Positions 8,114-17,581 of a DNA stretch of 51,104 nucleotides are shown here, in pieces. This DNA is from Flavobacterium plurextorum. Lineage in GTDB: Bacteria; Bacteroidota; Bacteroidia; Flavobacteriales; Flavobacteriaceae. The notes under the pieces were generated by a model. The model had not been told where the DNA came from, ran no database searches, and was given only the letters and a program-made list of their open reading frames with translations. A program made the translations under genes and the position numbers. The number at the start of each line of letters is the position of its first letter. Within the stretch, counting starts at the first letter, position 1. Location: positions 1 to 51,104 of the forward strand of contig NZ_MUHD01000009.1 of assembly GCF_002217395.1 (NCBI RefSeq), given 5' to 3'.

Positions 8114-9463
8114 ATGAAAAAAACAAACGCTTCAATATTAATCATCGACGATCAAGAAGACATTCTTTTTGCATCAAAAGTGTACTTAAAAAAGTACTTT
8201 GAAGAGATTTATACGCTCAATAATCCAAAAAATGTTGTCGAATTATTATCAGAAAAAAGCATTGATGTTGTTTTACTCGACATGAATTACAGAATTGGTT
8301 TTGAAGACGGAAGGGAAGGTTTGTATCTTTTGAAAGAAATAAAAACACTTTCTCCAAAAACGGTTGTGATTTTAATGACGGCTTTTGGTAAAGTAGAAAC
8401 AGCAGTTGAAGGATTAAAATCGGGAGCTTTTGATTATATTTTAAAGCCTTGGGAAAATAAAAAACTATTAGAATCAGTAAAACAGGCCGTTGATAAATCG
8501 AGAAAGGATCAGAAAAAACAAAAAACGGTCGAAATCGAAAATGACTTTTTTATTGGAACTTCAGAGATTATAAAAAAGGCTTATTTATTGGCTGATAAAG
8601 TAGCAAAAACGGATGCGAATGTTTTAATTCTTGGTGAAAACGGAACTGGGAAGTTTGTTCTTGCGCATCATATTTACAGTAAATCTGAAAGAAAAAACAA
8701 TCCTTTTATTGCTGTTGATTTAGGTTCGTTGAACTCAAATATTTTTGAAAGTGAATTGTTTGGTTATGCAAAAGGTGCTTTTACAGATGCAAAAATCGAT
8801 ACGCCGGGACGTTTTGAGATGGCGCAAAACGGAACTATTTTTTTAGATGAAATAGGAAATGTGCCTTTGCATCTGCAATCAAAATTATTACAGGTTATTC
8901 AAACTAAAACCGTAACAAGATTAGGCGAAACAAAAGCCAGACCATTAAATGTCAGGATTATTACGGCAACTAATTTAAATTTAAAATTAGAAGCTGCCGA
9001 CAAAAATTTCAGGGAAGATTTGTATTATCGAATCAATACTATGGAAATTGTTCTGCCTCCGTTAAGAGAGCGAAACGAAGATAAAATTCCTTTGGCTGAA
9101 TATCTCTTAGAAAAAATGGCTTTAAAGTATGAAAGAGATGAAATTACTTTTGATAAAAAAGTTTTGGAACAAATTGAAAAACATGCTTGGAATGGGAATA
9201 TTCGTGAAATGGAAAATAAAATTGAACGCGCGGTAATTCTGTGCGAAAACAATCGCATTTCTGTCTCCGATTTAGATTTGGAAATTATAACGCCTTATGA
9301 CGAAAATCCAGATGATATTCAGCTTTCTTCAGTAGAAAAAACGGCTATAGAAAAGGCGCTTTTTAAAAACGGCAATAATATTAGTAAAACTGCCGATGAA
9401 TTGGGATTGTCAAGAGGTTCGTTGTATCGACGTTTAGAGAAGTATAATATCAATATTGGTTAA
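8114..9463 (+). CDS. Sigma-54-dependent response regulator (NtrC family)
   Basis: A 449-aa protein with three domains. The receiver domain (1-125) has acidic pocket D12/D13, phospho-acceptor D56 and K111. The AAA+ domain (about 145-370) has Walker A GENGTGK (174-180), Walker B TIFLDEIG (241-248) and arginine residues in REDLYYRIN. The Fis-type HTH is at the C-terminus (NISKTADELGLSRGSLYRRL). The sigma-54 contact loop reads GAFTDA (221-226) rather than canonical GAFTGA, a variant I associate with Bacteroidota members. It is followed 1 nt later by the histidine kinase and is divergent from the ABC operon it probably activates. Confidence 0.93.
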   Translation: MKKTNASILIIDDQEDILFASKVYLKKYFEEIYTLNNPKNVVELLSEKSIDVVLLDMNYRIGFEDGREGLYLLKEIKTLSPKTVVILMTAFGKVETAVEGLKSGAFDYILKPWENKKLLESVKQAVDKSRKDQKKQKTVEIENDFFIGTSEIIKKAYLLADKVAKTDANVLILGENGTGKFVLAHHIYSKSERKNNPFIAVDLGSLNSNIFESELFGYAKGAFTDAKIDTPGRFEMAQNGTIFLDEIGNVPLHLQSKLLQVIQTKTVTRLGETKARPLNVRIITATNLNLKLEAADKNFREDLYYRINTMEIVLPPLRERNEDKIPLAEYLLEKMALKYERDEITFDKKVLEQIEKHAWNGNIREMENKIERAVILCENNRISVSDLDLEIITPYDENPDDIQLSSVEKTAIEKALFKNGNNISKTADELGLSRGSLYRRLEKYNINIG

Positions 9464-9464
9464 T

Positions 9465-10796
9465 ATGTTTAAAGCTTTTCAAACTTATAAATTGCTGTTT
9501 TTCCGATTGATTTTAATTGTGATTGGAATCGAATTTTCTATTTATTTTTTTAAAACAGGATTGTTGTTCACTGGTGTTTTTGGACTTTTTGTTGTTTTCC
9601 TAATAGTTCGTGAAATGTATTTTTATGTCCGCAATTTTGTTTTGCTGTACGACAAAACCATTTCTTCAATTTTGCAAAATGATTTCACATCAGATTTTAC
9701 CAAACATAAAACGGACAAAAGATATGCAGAGCTGTTTCTGTTGTATGATACGATGAAGAATAGACAAAACGAGCAAGTTTCAAAAGATATTATTTATCGT
9801 TCGATTTTAAATAATATTGAAACAGGAATCGTTATTCTGCAAAAACAAGAAAAGGACTGGAACGTTTTTTTAATGAACGATTATTTTTCTTCCTATTTCA
9901 ATGTTCCAAAAGTTTCAAGATGGAAATATCTTAAAAACCAACTTCCAACTTTATGTGAAATCATTGAAAAGGATGATTTTCAGGAAATAAAAACATCAAT
10001 AGAAATTCGAGTAAACGAGCAAAATCAGCAGACGTTTGTTTTACAGGCTTCGCGAACTGAGATTTTTGAACGTGATTATTGTATTGTCTTGCTCGATTCG
10101 ATTCAGAATGTTGTTGAGAAAAAAGAAAAGGAAGCATGGGTAAATTTAATGAAAGTGATTTCGCATGAACTTTTAAATTCGATAACACCAATTCGATCTA
10201 TTTGCCAAAACTTACAAGATTTAGTCGATCAAGATTCACTGTCAGCAGAAGATTTAGAAGATGTAAAAAATAGTGTTGAAACTATGCTGAGACGAAGCGA
10301 TCATTTGCAAAAATTTGTCGAAGGTTATCGAAAACTCGCAATGCTGCCTTCTCCTAATAAAGAAAAAATAGAGTTGAGACATTTAATCGACAATTGTATT
10401 CAAATTATGAATCCGTTATTTGTCGAGCAGCAAATAAATGTTGTAAATGCAATTTCGTTTAAATACTGGATTAATATTGATGCGCATCAAATGGAACAAG
10501 TATTAATCAATTTGCTGACAAATTCGATTCATGCTTTAAAAAACAGCAGCGAAAAACAAATTTTGATTTCGGCTGAAGCCAAAGAAAATAGAACTTTTAT
10601 TAGAATAACTGATACTGGAATTGGAGTAGAAAAGGAAATTGAGAACAAAATATTCCTGCCATTTTTTACAACAAGAAATGAAGGTGCAGGAATTGGTCTA
10701 ACATTGTCTAAAAATATTGTTGAAGCGCACGGAGGCTATATTGCAAATAAGAATGAAAATGGGAAAACTGTTTTCGAGATTTGTTTGATTGAATAA
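9465..10796 (+). CDS. Sensor histidine kinase, partner of the sigma-54 regulator
   Basis: A 443-aa inner-membrane kinase. Two hydrophobic helices (about 10-30 and 33-53) are joined by only a few residues, so there is almost no periplasmic sensor; the signal is probably sensed in the membrane or cytoplasm. A PAS-like region (about 110-215) precedes the H-box VISHELLNSITPI (His234), N-box QVLINLLTNSIHAL, G1 DTGIGV, F-box FLPFFTT and G2 GAGIGLTLS. The layout resembles NtrY/AtoS-type kinases that pair with NtrC-family regulators. I chose the ATG at 9465, which follows the regulator's TAA directly, over the in-frame TTG at 9456. Confidence 0.9.
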   Translation: MFKAFQTYKLLFFRLILIVIGIEFSIYFFKTGLLFTGVFGLFVVFLIVREMYFYVRNFVLLYDKTISSILQNDFTSDFTKHKTDKRYAELFLLYDTMKNRQNEQVSKDIIYRSILNNIETGIVILQKQEKDWNVFLMNDYFSSYFNVPKVSRWKYLKNQLPTLCEIIEKDDFQEIKTSIEIRVNEQNQQTFVLQASRTEIFERDYCIVLLDSIQNVVEKKEKEAWVNLMKVISHELLNSITPIRSICQNLQDLVDQDSLSAEDLEDVKNSVETMLRRSDHLQKFVEGYRKLAMLPSPNKEKIELRHLIDNCIQIMNPLFVEQQINVVNAISFKYWINIDAHQMEQVLINLLTNSIHALKNSSEKQILISAEAKENRTFIRITDTGIGVEKEIENKIFLPFFTTRNEGAGIGLTLSKNIVEAHGGYIANKNENGKTVFEICLIE

Positions 10797-10933
10797 TATT
10801 TCATTAAAATGTAATAGTCTATTCGTTTATTATGCTTTTAAAAATTATTGAGCAGCATATTTCTTAAGTAGGATTTTTTCTAAATTAGCAAAAGTATATA
10901 GTTTAAAAAGGGACTAACATAAAGTAAAATTTC

Positions 10934-11527
10934 ATGACAAAAGGCAACGAGAATCCTAAAGTTGATTTTTATTTTGATAAAGTTGAAAAGTGGCAAAAGG
11001 AATTGGAGCAACTCAGAAAAATTGCGCTCGATTGTCAGCTTACCGAAGAATTAAAATGGGGAACTCCTTGTTATACTTTAGGAAAAAGCAATATTGTTTT
11101 GATTCATGAGTTTAAAGAATATTGTGCTTTTTTGTTTTTTAAAGGTGCTTTATTAAAAGATACTGACGGTATTTTAATTCAACAATCTGAGAATGTTCAG
11201 GCCGCACGTCAAATTAGATTTACTAATCTTAAAGAAATAATCGATCAAAAGACAATTCTGAAAACATACATTTATCAAGCAATAGAAATCGAAAAAGCGG
11301 GTTTGAAAGTCGAATTGAAAGAGACAACAGATTTTGAGGTTTCTGCAGAATTTCAAGCAAAATTAGATGAAATGCCTAATTTAAAAGAAGCGTTTCAAGC
11401 CTTAACGCCGGGAAGACAAAGGGCTTATTTACTGCATTTTTCGCAGCCAAAACAATCTAAAACCAGAGAGTCAAGAGTCGAAAAAAATATTCCTCAAATT
11501 TTAGAAGGAAAAGGATTGAAAGATTAA
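10934..11527 (+). CDS. YdeI/OmdA-like family protein (DUF1801 type)
   Basis: A 197-aa cytoplasmic protein. The N-terminal part (about 10-125) matches the DUF1801 fold (ELKWGTPCYTLGKSNIVLIHEFKEYCAFLFFKG in outline). The C-terminal part (about 140-190) has the YdeI/OmpD-associated pattern (FQALTPGRQRAYLLHFSQPKQSKTRESRVEK in outline). Members are widespread; some are linked to bacteriocin or peptide tolerance, but the biochemical function is unknown. A TAAATTAGC element near 10880, a variant of the -7 box, may drive it. It is followed 39 nt later by DUF4256 on the same strand. Confidence 0.82.
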   Translation: MTKGNENPKVDFYFDKVEKWQKELEQLRKIALDCQLTEELKWGTPCYTLGKSNIVLIHEFKEYCAFLFFKGALLKDTDGILIQQSENVQAARQIRFTNLKEIIDQKTILKTYIYQAIEIEKAGLKVELKETTDFEVSAEFQAKLDEMPNLKEAFQALTPGRQRAYLLHFSQPKQSKTRESRVEKNIPQILEGKGLKD

Positions 11528-11566
11528 TTTGTTTAATGGAAAGTTCAAAACAAAAAATACAAGATC

Positions 11567-12130
11567 ATGAATACTAATAAAAAATTATCGGCTGAAGGAA
11601 CTGAAGAACTGCTTCGGGTTTTGGAAACTCGTTTTCTGAAAAATTTGAATAGACACAAAGGAATTGATTGGAGTAAGGTGGAGGCAAAACTAAAAGCAAA
11701 TCCAGAGAAATTATGGTCGCTTGATGAAATGGAAAGGACAGAAGGCGAACCAGATGTTGTAGGTTACGATTCGAAAACAGGAGAATATATTTTTTATGAT
11801 TGCTCACCAGAAAGTCCAAAAGGGCGTCGAAGTATTTGTTATGATCATGAAGCGCTTGAAAAACGAAAAGAGCACAAACCTAAAGATAGTGCCATAAACA
11901 TGGCAGAAGAAATGGGAATTCAAATTTTGAACGAATCAGAATATCGAGAGCTTCAGAAACTGGGCAAGTTTGATGCTAAAACTTCAAGTTGGATCGAAAC
12001 GCCTGCTGATATTAGAAAACTTGGCGGTGCTGTTTTTTCAGATTTTCGTTATAACACCGTTTTTGTATATCATAATGGTGCAGATTCGTATTATGCCGCC
12101 AGAGGATTTCGCGGTTCGTTAAGGGTTTGA
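11567..12130 (+). CDS. DUF4256 family protein
   Basis: A 187-aa cytoplasmic protein with the recognisable DUF4256 core: EGEPDVVGYDSKTGEYIFYD, DCSPESPKGRRSICYD, MGIQILNESEYRELQKLGKFD and a C-terminal FRYNTVFVYHNGADSYY segment. The function is unknown. It has no signal peptide or membrane segment. It lies 39 nt after the YdeI-like gene, so the two may be co-transcribed. Confidence 0.8.
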   Translation: MNTNKKLSAEGTEELLRVLETRFLKNLNRHKGIDWSKVEAKLKANPEKLWSLDEMERTEGEPDVVGYDSKTGEYIFYDCSPESPKGRRSICYDHEALEKRKEHKPKDSAINMAEEMGIQILNESEYRELQKLGKFDAKTSSWIETPADIRKLGGAVFSDFRYNTVFVYHNGADSYYAARGFRGSLRV

Positions 12131-12194
12131 AGAAATAAAATTTGATTCATAATTTCAATAAATTATATAATTAGCATAAATCATAATAGAGTGT

Positions 12195-13571
12195 ATGAAA
12201 AATAAATTTTCGCTTTTCTTTTTACTTTTGACAACTTTGGCATTTGGACAAAAGGCAGTTTTTAAAATTAAATATTCAGAACAATTGGCTGTTTTTGTTT
12301 TTTTGCAAAATCTTGCAGAGAATTCTCCTGAGAATGTTTTCAAGACAGAATTTCAAAAATCAAAATATTATACGGAGAAATATAAAAGTACAGCGTCAAA
12401 ATTTGACCTTTTAAATATTTACTATAGTTTTCCATTTGATGATTATCCTTACGGCTTAAAAAAGTCGATGCAAACGGAAGATATAGTGAAAAAGAACTTG
12501 ATTGAAACTGATAATTTAAAAGATTTCAAAATACGATCAATCGGTTTTATTCCTAATAAACAGCTGAATGATTTAGCAGCAAGTATTTTAGAATTTACAC
12601 CTATTTACAACGAGCTGATTTATAATCCAAACAAAGAGAAATTCGAAAAGCAGCTTGTAGAGATCACAAAATACGCTAAGGAACATGACATGGAAAAGTA
12701 TTTTCAAACGGGACTCACGTTTTATAATTCCAGCTGGGATACTTCAATTCCATTCGAAATAGCTTTTTATCCGCTGCCTAATTCTAAAGGATTTACTGCG
12801 CAGGCTTTTTGCAATAACTTTATTAGTGCTGTGCAGACCGATTTAGATTCATACAAAGATTTGTTTAGTGTTATGCTGCACGAAACCTATCATATCATTT
12901 ATGACGAACAATCGCTTGAAGTAAAAAAAGATATAGATTCTTACTTTAAACAAAATAAATCAAAGTGCAGTAATTATGCTTATCAGCTGATGAATGAAGT
13001 TTTAGCAACAGCATTAGGAAATGGATATGTTTATGAACAATTAGACGGAAAAATTGATGCTGGAGATTGGTATAATAGAAAATATATTAGTCTTATGGCA
13101 AAACAAATTTATCCAATGATTACTGAATATATTAATCAGAAGAAACCAATTGACAAGAGTTTTATAGATAATTACATCAATCTGTATGAGAAAAATTATC
13201 CAAATTGGATAAACGACCTTGATAATATCATGGCTTATAGATATGTTCTTTCTGAAAATGAAGAAGATGTAAGTGCGATAAGAAGAATGTTTCGTTATCG
13301 TTCAAGAACCGAATATGATTCGGAATTAACAGAAGTAAGTATTGACAAAATGCAAAAAACACCACTTACTAAGGTTATAATTGTTTCAAAAAACAGTGCA
13401 GAGAAGTTAAAGTTGGTACAAAGAAAATTTGCAGAGTTGAAAAAATATAAATTTAATCCAGAGAAGGAGTTTATAGATATGATTTTCTTAAATGATAAGA
13501 GTCAATTGATAATAGTGAATCAGAAAAAATCTACACTTGAAACTCTTTTTAAATCATTAAAACAAGAGTAA
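12195..13571 (+). CDS. Secreted protein with an HExxH zinc-protease-like motif
   Basis: A 458-aa protein with a clear signal peptide (1-19, ending FGQ), probably periplasmic. I do not recognise the family. HETYH at 229-233 sits in a hydrophobic helix (VMLHETYHIIYDE), and a downstream helix contains NEVLATALGNGYVYE (E268). That is the spacing of a gluzincin third ligand, so a metallopeptidase is plausible. The C-terminal 120 residues are rich in K and E and have no visible motif. The gene stands alone, 64 nt after DUF4256 and 250 nt before the AraC-type regulator. Confidence 0.7.
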   Translation: MKNKFSLFFLLLTTLAFGQKAVFKIKYSEQLAVFVFLQNLAENSPENVFKTEFQKSKYYTEKYKSTASKFDLLNIYYSFPFDDYPYGLKKSMQTEDIVKKNLIETDNLKDFKIRSIGFIPNKQLNDLAASILEFTPIYNELIYNPNKEKFEKQLVEITKYAKEHDMEKYFQTGLTFYNSSWDTSIPFEIAFYPLPNSKGFTAQAFCNNFISAVQTDLDSYKDLFSVMLHETYHIIYDEQSLEVKKDIDSYFKQNKSKCSNYAYQLMNEVLATALGNGYVYEQLDGKIDAGDWYNRKYISLMAKQIYPMITEYINQKKPIDKSFIDNYINLYEKNYPNWINDLDNIMAYRYVLSENEEDVSAIRRMFRYRSRTEYDSELTEVSIDKMQKTPLTKVIIVSKNSAEKLKLVQRKFAELKKYKFNPEKEFIDMIFLNDKSQLIIVNQKKSTLETLFKSLKQE

Positions 13572-13822
13572 AAAGTGTAAAATTCAGTATTTCAAGGTTT
13601 TACTTTTGTGCTTGGTTTTAAGAAAAAGGCAATATTAGAACAGTAAGAAATTATTTCTATTTCAAGAAAAAGGAAATAATAAAAAGTGAAAATATTTCAT
13701 ATATTCGCTTTGAAAAAGAACATGCTTACTGCTGAAATACAGTCAGAAAAATGTACTAATGTTTGGAGGCTGATATAAATAAGCAGGTTAATTATAAACA
13801 ATAATACCACTAAAAAACAAAA

Positions 13823-14962
13823 ATGGATAAGATTAATTTATTAATTGTTGCAACCATAATTACTTTGTTCATTTCATTATTGCTAATATTTTTTCTGCTC
13901 ACAGTTAAAACAAAAGACAAAACAAGTAATATTCTTTTTGCTGTTTTTCTATTAATAAATGCAATCGATTCAAGTGAGCCTTTGTTCGGATTAATGTTCG
14001 ACAGACCTTCAAATTTGGGAATATTCAGATCTACAATTGCTTTTCTTCAAATCCCGGTTTTTTACTTATATGTATTATCAGTTTCTTATTCTGATTTTAA
14101 ATTTAAGCCCAAATTTCTTCTGCATGCAATCCCGTTTTTAATTGTAAATGCTGTTTTGGTACCGCGTTTCTATGCTGTAGATGATGCTGCAAAAATGGAT
14201 TTTATAATAAATCGTCAAAGTATGATCGAATTGCAGTTTATTCATGTTTTAATTCATGTTCAGATCATTGTTTATTTTGCGGCCATTTTTATGTTATTAA
14301 AAAGAGCTAAAAAACTGTATCTCGAAAATAATGCAGGTACTCATATTAATTCCTATAATTGGTTATTTCAGTTTGCGACACTTCTTTCAATCTTGTATGT
14401 AGTTGCTATTGTAAAAAATATTTTTAAGTTTTCTGAATATCCAGATATCTCCGAATGGATAAAAGCTGGAATTATGGTAATGCAGCCTTTTATTATTTGC
14501 TGGTATTTATTTAAAGCTTTAAATAATCCGGATCTATTCAGGAATATTGATTCAAAATTAAAACTGGTAAAAGACATTGTTTCTGAAGAAAAAATCAATA
14601 CACCCACAGCTGTAACTGAAAAAGTATACAGTGAAGAGTTATTGAAACTGCAGCAATATATGAATGAAGAAAAGCCTTTTCTTAATCCTTCTTTAACAAT
14701 ACAAGATGTCTCAAATGATACTCAAATTCCGGTACGAGACTTATCGCTTTTAATCAATCATAAATTAGAACAGCATTTTTATGATTTTATTAATGCCTAT
14801 CGTATCGAAAATGCAAAAAATATTTTAAAAGATGTTGCAAAAAGTAAAGTGACAATTTTAGAAATTCTGTACGAAGTAGGTTTTAATTCAAAATCTTCTT
14901 TCAATACTGCTTTTAAAAAGCATACCGGTTTTACTCCTACTGATTTCCGCAAGGCGTTGTAA
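13823..14962 (+). CDS. Membrane-anchored AraC-family transcriptional regulator
   Basis: A 379-aa protein. About six or seven hydrophobic helices fill residues 5-230, followed by a linker and a C-terminal AraC-type double HTH (about 285-379: LTIQDVSNDTQIPVRDLSLLIN in outline, then VTILEILYEVGFNSKSSFNTAFKKHTGFTPTDFR). This membrane-sensor/AraC layout is common in Flavobacteriia. It stands 133 nt upstream of a serine hydrolase whose promoter carries three half-sites that recur before a second serine hydrolase at 18221, so it is the obvious candidate regulator for both. Confidence 0.88.
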   Translation: MDKINLLIVATIITLFISLLLIFFLLTVKTKDKTSNILFAVFLLINAIDSSEPLFGLMFDRPSNLGIFRSTIAFLQIPVFYLYVLSVSYSDFKFKPKFLLHAIPFLIVNAVLVPRFYAVDDAAKMDFIINRQSMIELQFIHVLIHVQIIVYFAAIFMLLKRAKKLYLENNAGTHINSYNWLFQFATLLSILYVVAIVKNIFKFSEYPDISEWIKAGIMVMQPFIICWYLFKALNNPDLFRNIDSKLKLVKDIVSEEKINTPTAVTEKVYSEELLKLQQYMNEEKPFLNPSLTIQDVSNDTQIPVRDLSLLINHKLEQHFYDFINAYRIENAKNILKDVAKSKVTILEILYEVGFNSKSSFNTAFKKHTGFTPTDFRKAL

Positions 14963-14970
14963 TTCATGGT

Positions 14971-15058
14971 TTTGTAATTATTCGTACGCGTTTTTTTAAA
15001 CAAATGCGTACGAGTAGTTTTATTCGGTCGCGTATCATAAGTTTCTTTCGCAAGTTTG
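14971..15058 (+). promoter_or_regulatory. Promoter/operator A of serine hydrolase 1
   Basis: Three half-sites fit TTCGnnCGC: TTCGTACGCG at 14981-14990, an inverted one (GCGTACGA) at 15006-15013, and TTCGGTCGCG at 15023-15032. The two direct copies are 42 bp apart, about four helical turns. The first two form an inverted repeat (TCGTACGC/GCGTACGA). A weak -7 (CAAGTTTG, 15051-15058) follows, without a good -33, as expected of an activator-dependent promoter. Much of this layout recurs at 18095-18182. Confidence 0.65.
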
Positions 15059-15095
15059 TATCGAAATAAATTTATAACCATAAAAATACGATACG

Positions 15096-16181
15096 ATGAA
15101 AACTTCAGTAAAATTTTTAGCAGCACTTTTATTAGTAACTAACTTTTCTTTTGGACAAGGAATTTCTCAAAGAATAGATTCGATAATAAAAGATAGTCAT
15201 CAAAAAAATCCCAATGTAGGTATTAGTGTAGGCTTTGTTCTAAACAATGAAGAATATTATACCGCATACGGGAATTTGAACGCAGAGAGTCAAACTAAAA
15301 TTGACAAGAACTCTATATTTGAAATAGCATCAATTACTAAAATTTTAACTTCAAATTTAATAGCACAAGCCGCTATTGAGAAAAAATTGAAATTAGAAGA
15401 TTATATAGACAGCTATCTTCCAAAAGAATATGTACTGCAAAGCAATCTTAAAAACAAAATTAGAATTTCAGATTTAGCTTCTCATCAATCAGGTTTGCCA
15501 GATATCGATTTTGGAAAACTAATGGAGTTAAATCCACAGCAGCCTGTGAGTAGTGTAACTAAAGAATCATTGGTTGAAATGGTAAATAACTGTTCTGAAT
15601 TAAAAGATTATGGTAAATACCGTTATTCTACAATTGGGTTTACTTTACTTGGACAAATATTAGAGAAAGTATATAATAAAAGTTATGATGAGATTATCAC
15701 AAGCAAAATGATAAAACCATTAAAAATGACCAATACTTTAACTAAGGATTTTAATGTAAAAAACCGTACAGTTGCTCACAATCCTGAAGGAGGAATTCAA
15801 GAGTTTTTTAATTGGAATGTTACTGCACCAGCAGGATTAGTTAAATCGAATGCTTCTGATATGGTTACATATTTAAAAGCAGTTTTAAACAAAGACAATA
15901 AAGTAGGTAAGGCAGCTGTGATTACTGAAAAAATATTTTATAAAGATGAAAAGAGAGAATTAGGATTGGGGTTAAATATTATGACAGATGATAAAAACAC
16001 AATTTATATGAAATCGGGAGACTCAATGGGACAATCTTCAATAATATGTTATGACAGAGCTAAAAATTGGGGAATCATAATACTGTTAGATTATAGAAAC
16101 TCAAAAATGAGACAAACACTTCTGAATTCAATTTATGATACAATCTTGAAAGATATGAAACCTGATAATACAAATTTGTAA
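15096..16181 (+). CDS. Serine hydrolase, beta-lactamase/PBP-like (class C fold)
   Basis: A 361-aa exported protein (signal peptide 1-20, ending FGQ). The active-site S79-I-T-K82 lies in FEIASITKIL, and the second motif is Y177-S-T (usually YxN). HQSGLPD at 130-136 is also characteristic of this family. The family includes DD-peptidases, esterases and amidases, and few members are true beta-lactamases, so the substrate cannot be told. Its leader is homologous to that of the 18221 gene from the operator to the ATG. A hairpin terminator follows at 16211. Confidence 0.88.
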   Translation: MKTSVKFLAALLLVTNFSFGQGISQRIDSIIKDSHQKNPNVGISVGFVLNNEEYYTAYGNLNAESQTKIDKNSIFEIASITKILTSNLIAQAAIEKKLKLEDYIDSYLPKEYVLQSNLKNKIRISDLASHQSGLPDIDFGKLMELNPQQPVSSVTKESLVEMVNNCSELKDYGKYRYSTIGFTLLGQILEKVYNKSYDEIITSKMIKPLKMTNTLTKDFNVKNRTVAHNPEGGIQEFFNWNVTAPAGLVKSNASDMVTYLKAVLNKDNKVGKAAVITEKIFYKDEKRELGLGLNIMTDDKNTIYMKSGDSMGQSSIICYDRAKNWGIIILLDYRNSKMRQTLLNSIYDTILKDMKPDNTNL

Positions 16182-16210
16182 CAGACATAATCTTTAAAAT
16201 ACAATGCAAA

Positions 16211-16242
16211 GATGCTGTCCGAAAATTATTTTGGACAGCATC
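16211..16242 (+). terminator. Hairpin after serine hydrolase 1
   Basis: GATGCTGTCC pairs with GGACAGCATC around a 12-base AT-rich loop, 30 nt after the stop codon. A T-rich stretch (TATTATTTAT) follows, without a pure T run. Confidence 0.6.
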
Positions 16243-16344
16243 TATTATTTATACAGAAAACGAAAAAAAACGGGTAAAATCAGTTCCTGAGTTAACTTGC
16301 TAGACAGGTTGAAGAAAAAAACTGTCCGAATTGAACAGCTTAAG

Positions 16345-16761
16345 TTATTTAAGGTTGAATGTTTTAATAATACTATCCATTTCTCTTTGACCTTTTACAT
16401 TACCATTAATACTATCCATTTCTCTTTTTAAATTAAACCAAGTAGGATCAGTAGCTCTAGTTGTATAATTCCACATGAGATTCATGTCATGCATATATTT
16501 AAATTTAACATAAATCAGTCCTTTTTTTATGATATATTCTTGACTAGATCGGTCTAAAACAAATTTTATATTTTTGTAATACTTTGGCGAAACTTCATTT
16601 GGCTTGGCAATTTTATAAAGATCATTATCAAAAAATATTAATTGGCGGGTATATTCTTTTGGAATTACTGGTCTGAGTTCTACATATCTGTTTTCCCAAT
16701 AATAATAAGCTGAAAATAGAACTATTGGAATTGCTAATATTAAGTATATCTTTTTGTTCAT
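16345..16761 (-). CDS. Membrane-anchored hypothetical protein
   Basis: A 138-aa protein of no family I recognise. One N-terminal hydrophobic segment (about 5-22) with a lysine-rich start would anchor it in the inner membrane with the rest in the periplasm. The C-terminus contains a 13-residue tandem duplication (REMDSINGNVKGQ then REMDSIIKTFNLK), visible in the DNA as a 39-bp period at 16368-16427. It starts directly after the 243-aa gene's stop, so the two form an operon and probably work together. Confidence 0.6.
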   Translation of the reverse strand: MNKKIYLILAIPIVLFSAYYYWENRYVELRPVIPKEYTRQLIFFDNDLYKIAKPNEVSPKYYKNIKFVLDRSSQEYIIKKGLIYVKFKYMHDMNLMWNYTTRATDPTWFNLKREMDSINGNVKGQREMDSIIKTFNLK

Positions 16762-17493
16762 TTATCTTAATTTAAGATTTATATTTCGGGAAGAATCCAT
16801 TTGAAATGTTTTATTGAAGTTTTGTTGCCATTCTCCTCTCATTTCATATGGTCTGGCTCCACAATATTTTTCTACCAATAAAGCATCTGAGTCTTTAACA
16901 TAGCCAAAATTAGGAATGTAGGCATTTGCGCCTTTGTGCCAATCATATCTATCCCACCATTTATGGATTATTTTACCTGATAAAACAAAATTATTTTTTT
17001 TTCTAGTGATATGAAAATAACAAGTTGAAGTTATTGTACTTGTCCCACAAACATAATATAATTCCCTGAAAATTCCTCCTGTAAATATACGGTCAAAATG
17101 AGCAACATAATTATCAGTTTTTCCATCTGTTAAAGTCTTTAGAAAAGTGATTAAATTAGGATCCTTTTCAAAGCGCTCTATATTTGTATTTTCGGCAACA
17201 AGAACTTCATTATTACCTCTTAACCACTGAAAATTGATGTTTTTTGTAAATCCTGTACCATCCAGCCACCATTGCAAACAATCGGCTGCCATATTAAAAT
17301 TCCTTTCCCGTGCTTTTTTAATCATTTCAAGGTAATTAGCCTTTAACATTAAAGCCTTTTCTTTTTCGTCTAGTTGAAGATAAAAGCTTTTAGCCTTTGA
17401 ACTCCCTTGCTCATTCCAAAAAGGATCTCCAAATAAATTTTTATACTCTGAAGGATTTAAATCAGTTTTTATTTTTAAAAATTTTTCATTCAT
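16762..17493 (-). CDS. Hypothetical protein, possible effector-like domain
   Basis: A 243-aa protein with no signal peptide and no family that I can name. It is rich in aromatic residues. Its C-terminal third (HKWWDRYDWHKGANAYIP, then GARPYEMRGEWQQ) has the compact Trp/His/Gly pattern often seen in small secreted or toxin-like domains, but that is only an impression. A good -7 element (TATATTTG on the minus strand, 17523-17530) stands 30 nt before the ATG. It is adjacent to the membrane-anchored 138-aa gene, so an effector/immunity or enzyme/anchor pair is conceivable. Confidence 0.6.
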   Translation of the reverse strand: MNEKFLKIKTDLNPSEYKNLFGDPFWNEQGSSKAKSFYLQLDEKEKALMLKANYLEMIKKARERNFNMAADCLQWWLDGTGFTKNINFQWLRGNNEVLVAENTNIERFEKDPNLITFLKTLTDGKTDNYVAHFDRIFTGGIFRELYYVCGTSTITSTCYFHITRKKNNFVLSGKIIHKWWDRYDWHKGANAYIPNFGYVKDSDALLVEKYCGARPYEMRGEWQQNFNKTFQMDSSRNINLKLR

Positions 17494-17522
17494 AATTTTA
17501 CAAAATAATAAGTAAATATTTA

Positions 17523-17530
17523 CAAATATA
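17523..17530 (-). promoter_or_regulatory. -7 element for the 16345-17493 pair
   Basis: TATATTTG on the minus strand matches the Bacteroidota -7 consensus exactly and lies 30 nt upstream of the start at 17493. Confidence 0.5.
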
Positions 17531-17581
17531 TGATTTTAAATCTCCTAGAGTCAGAAAATGTTTTCTTATTCGCCTAAATTT

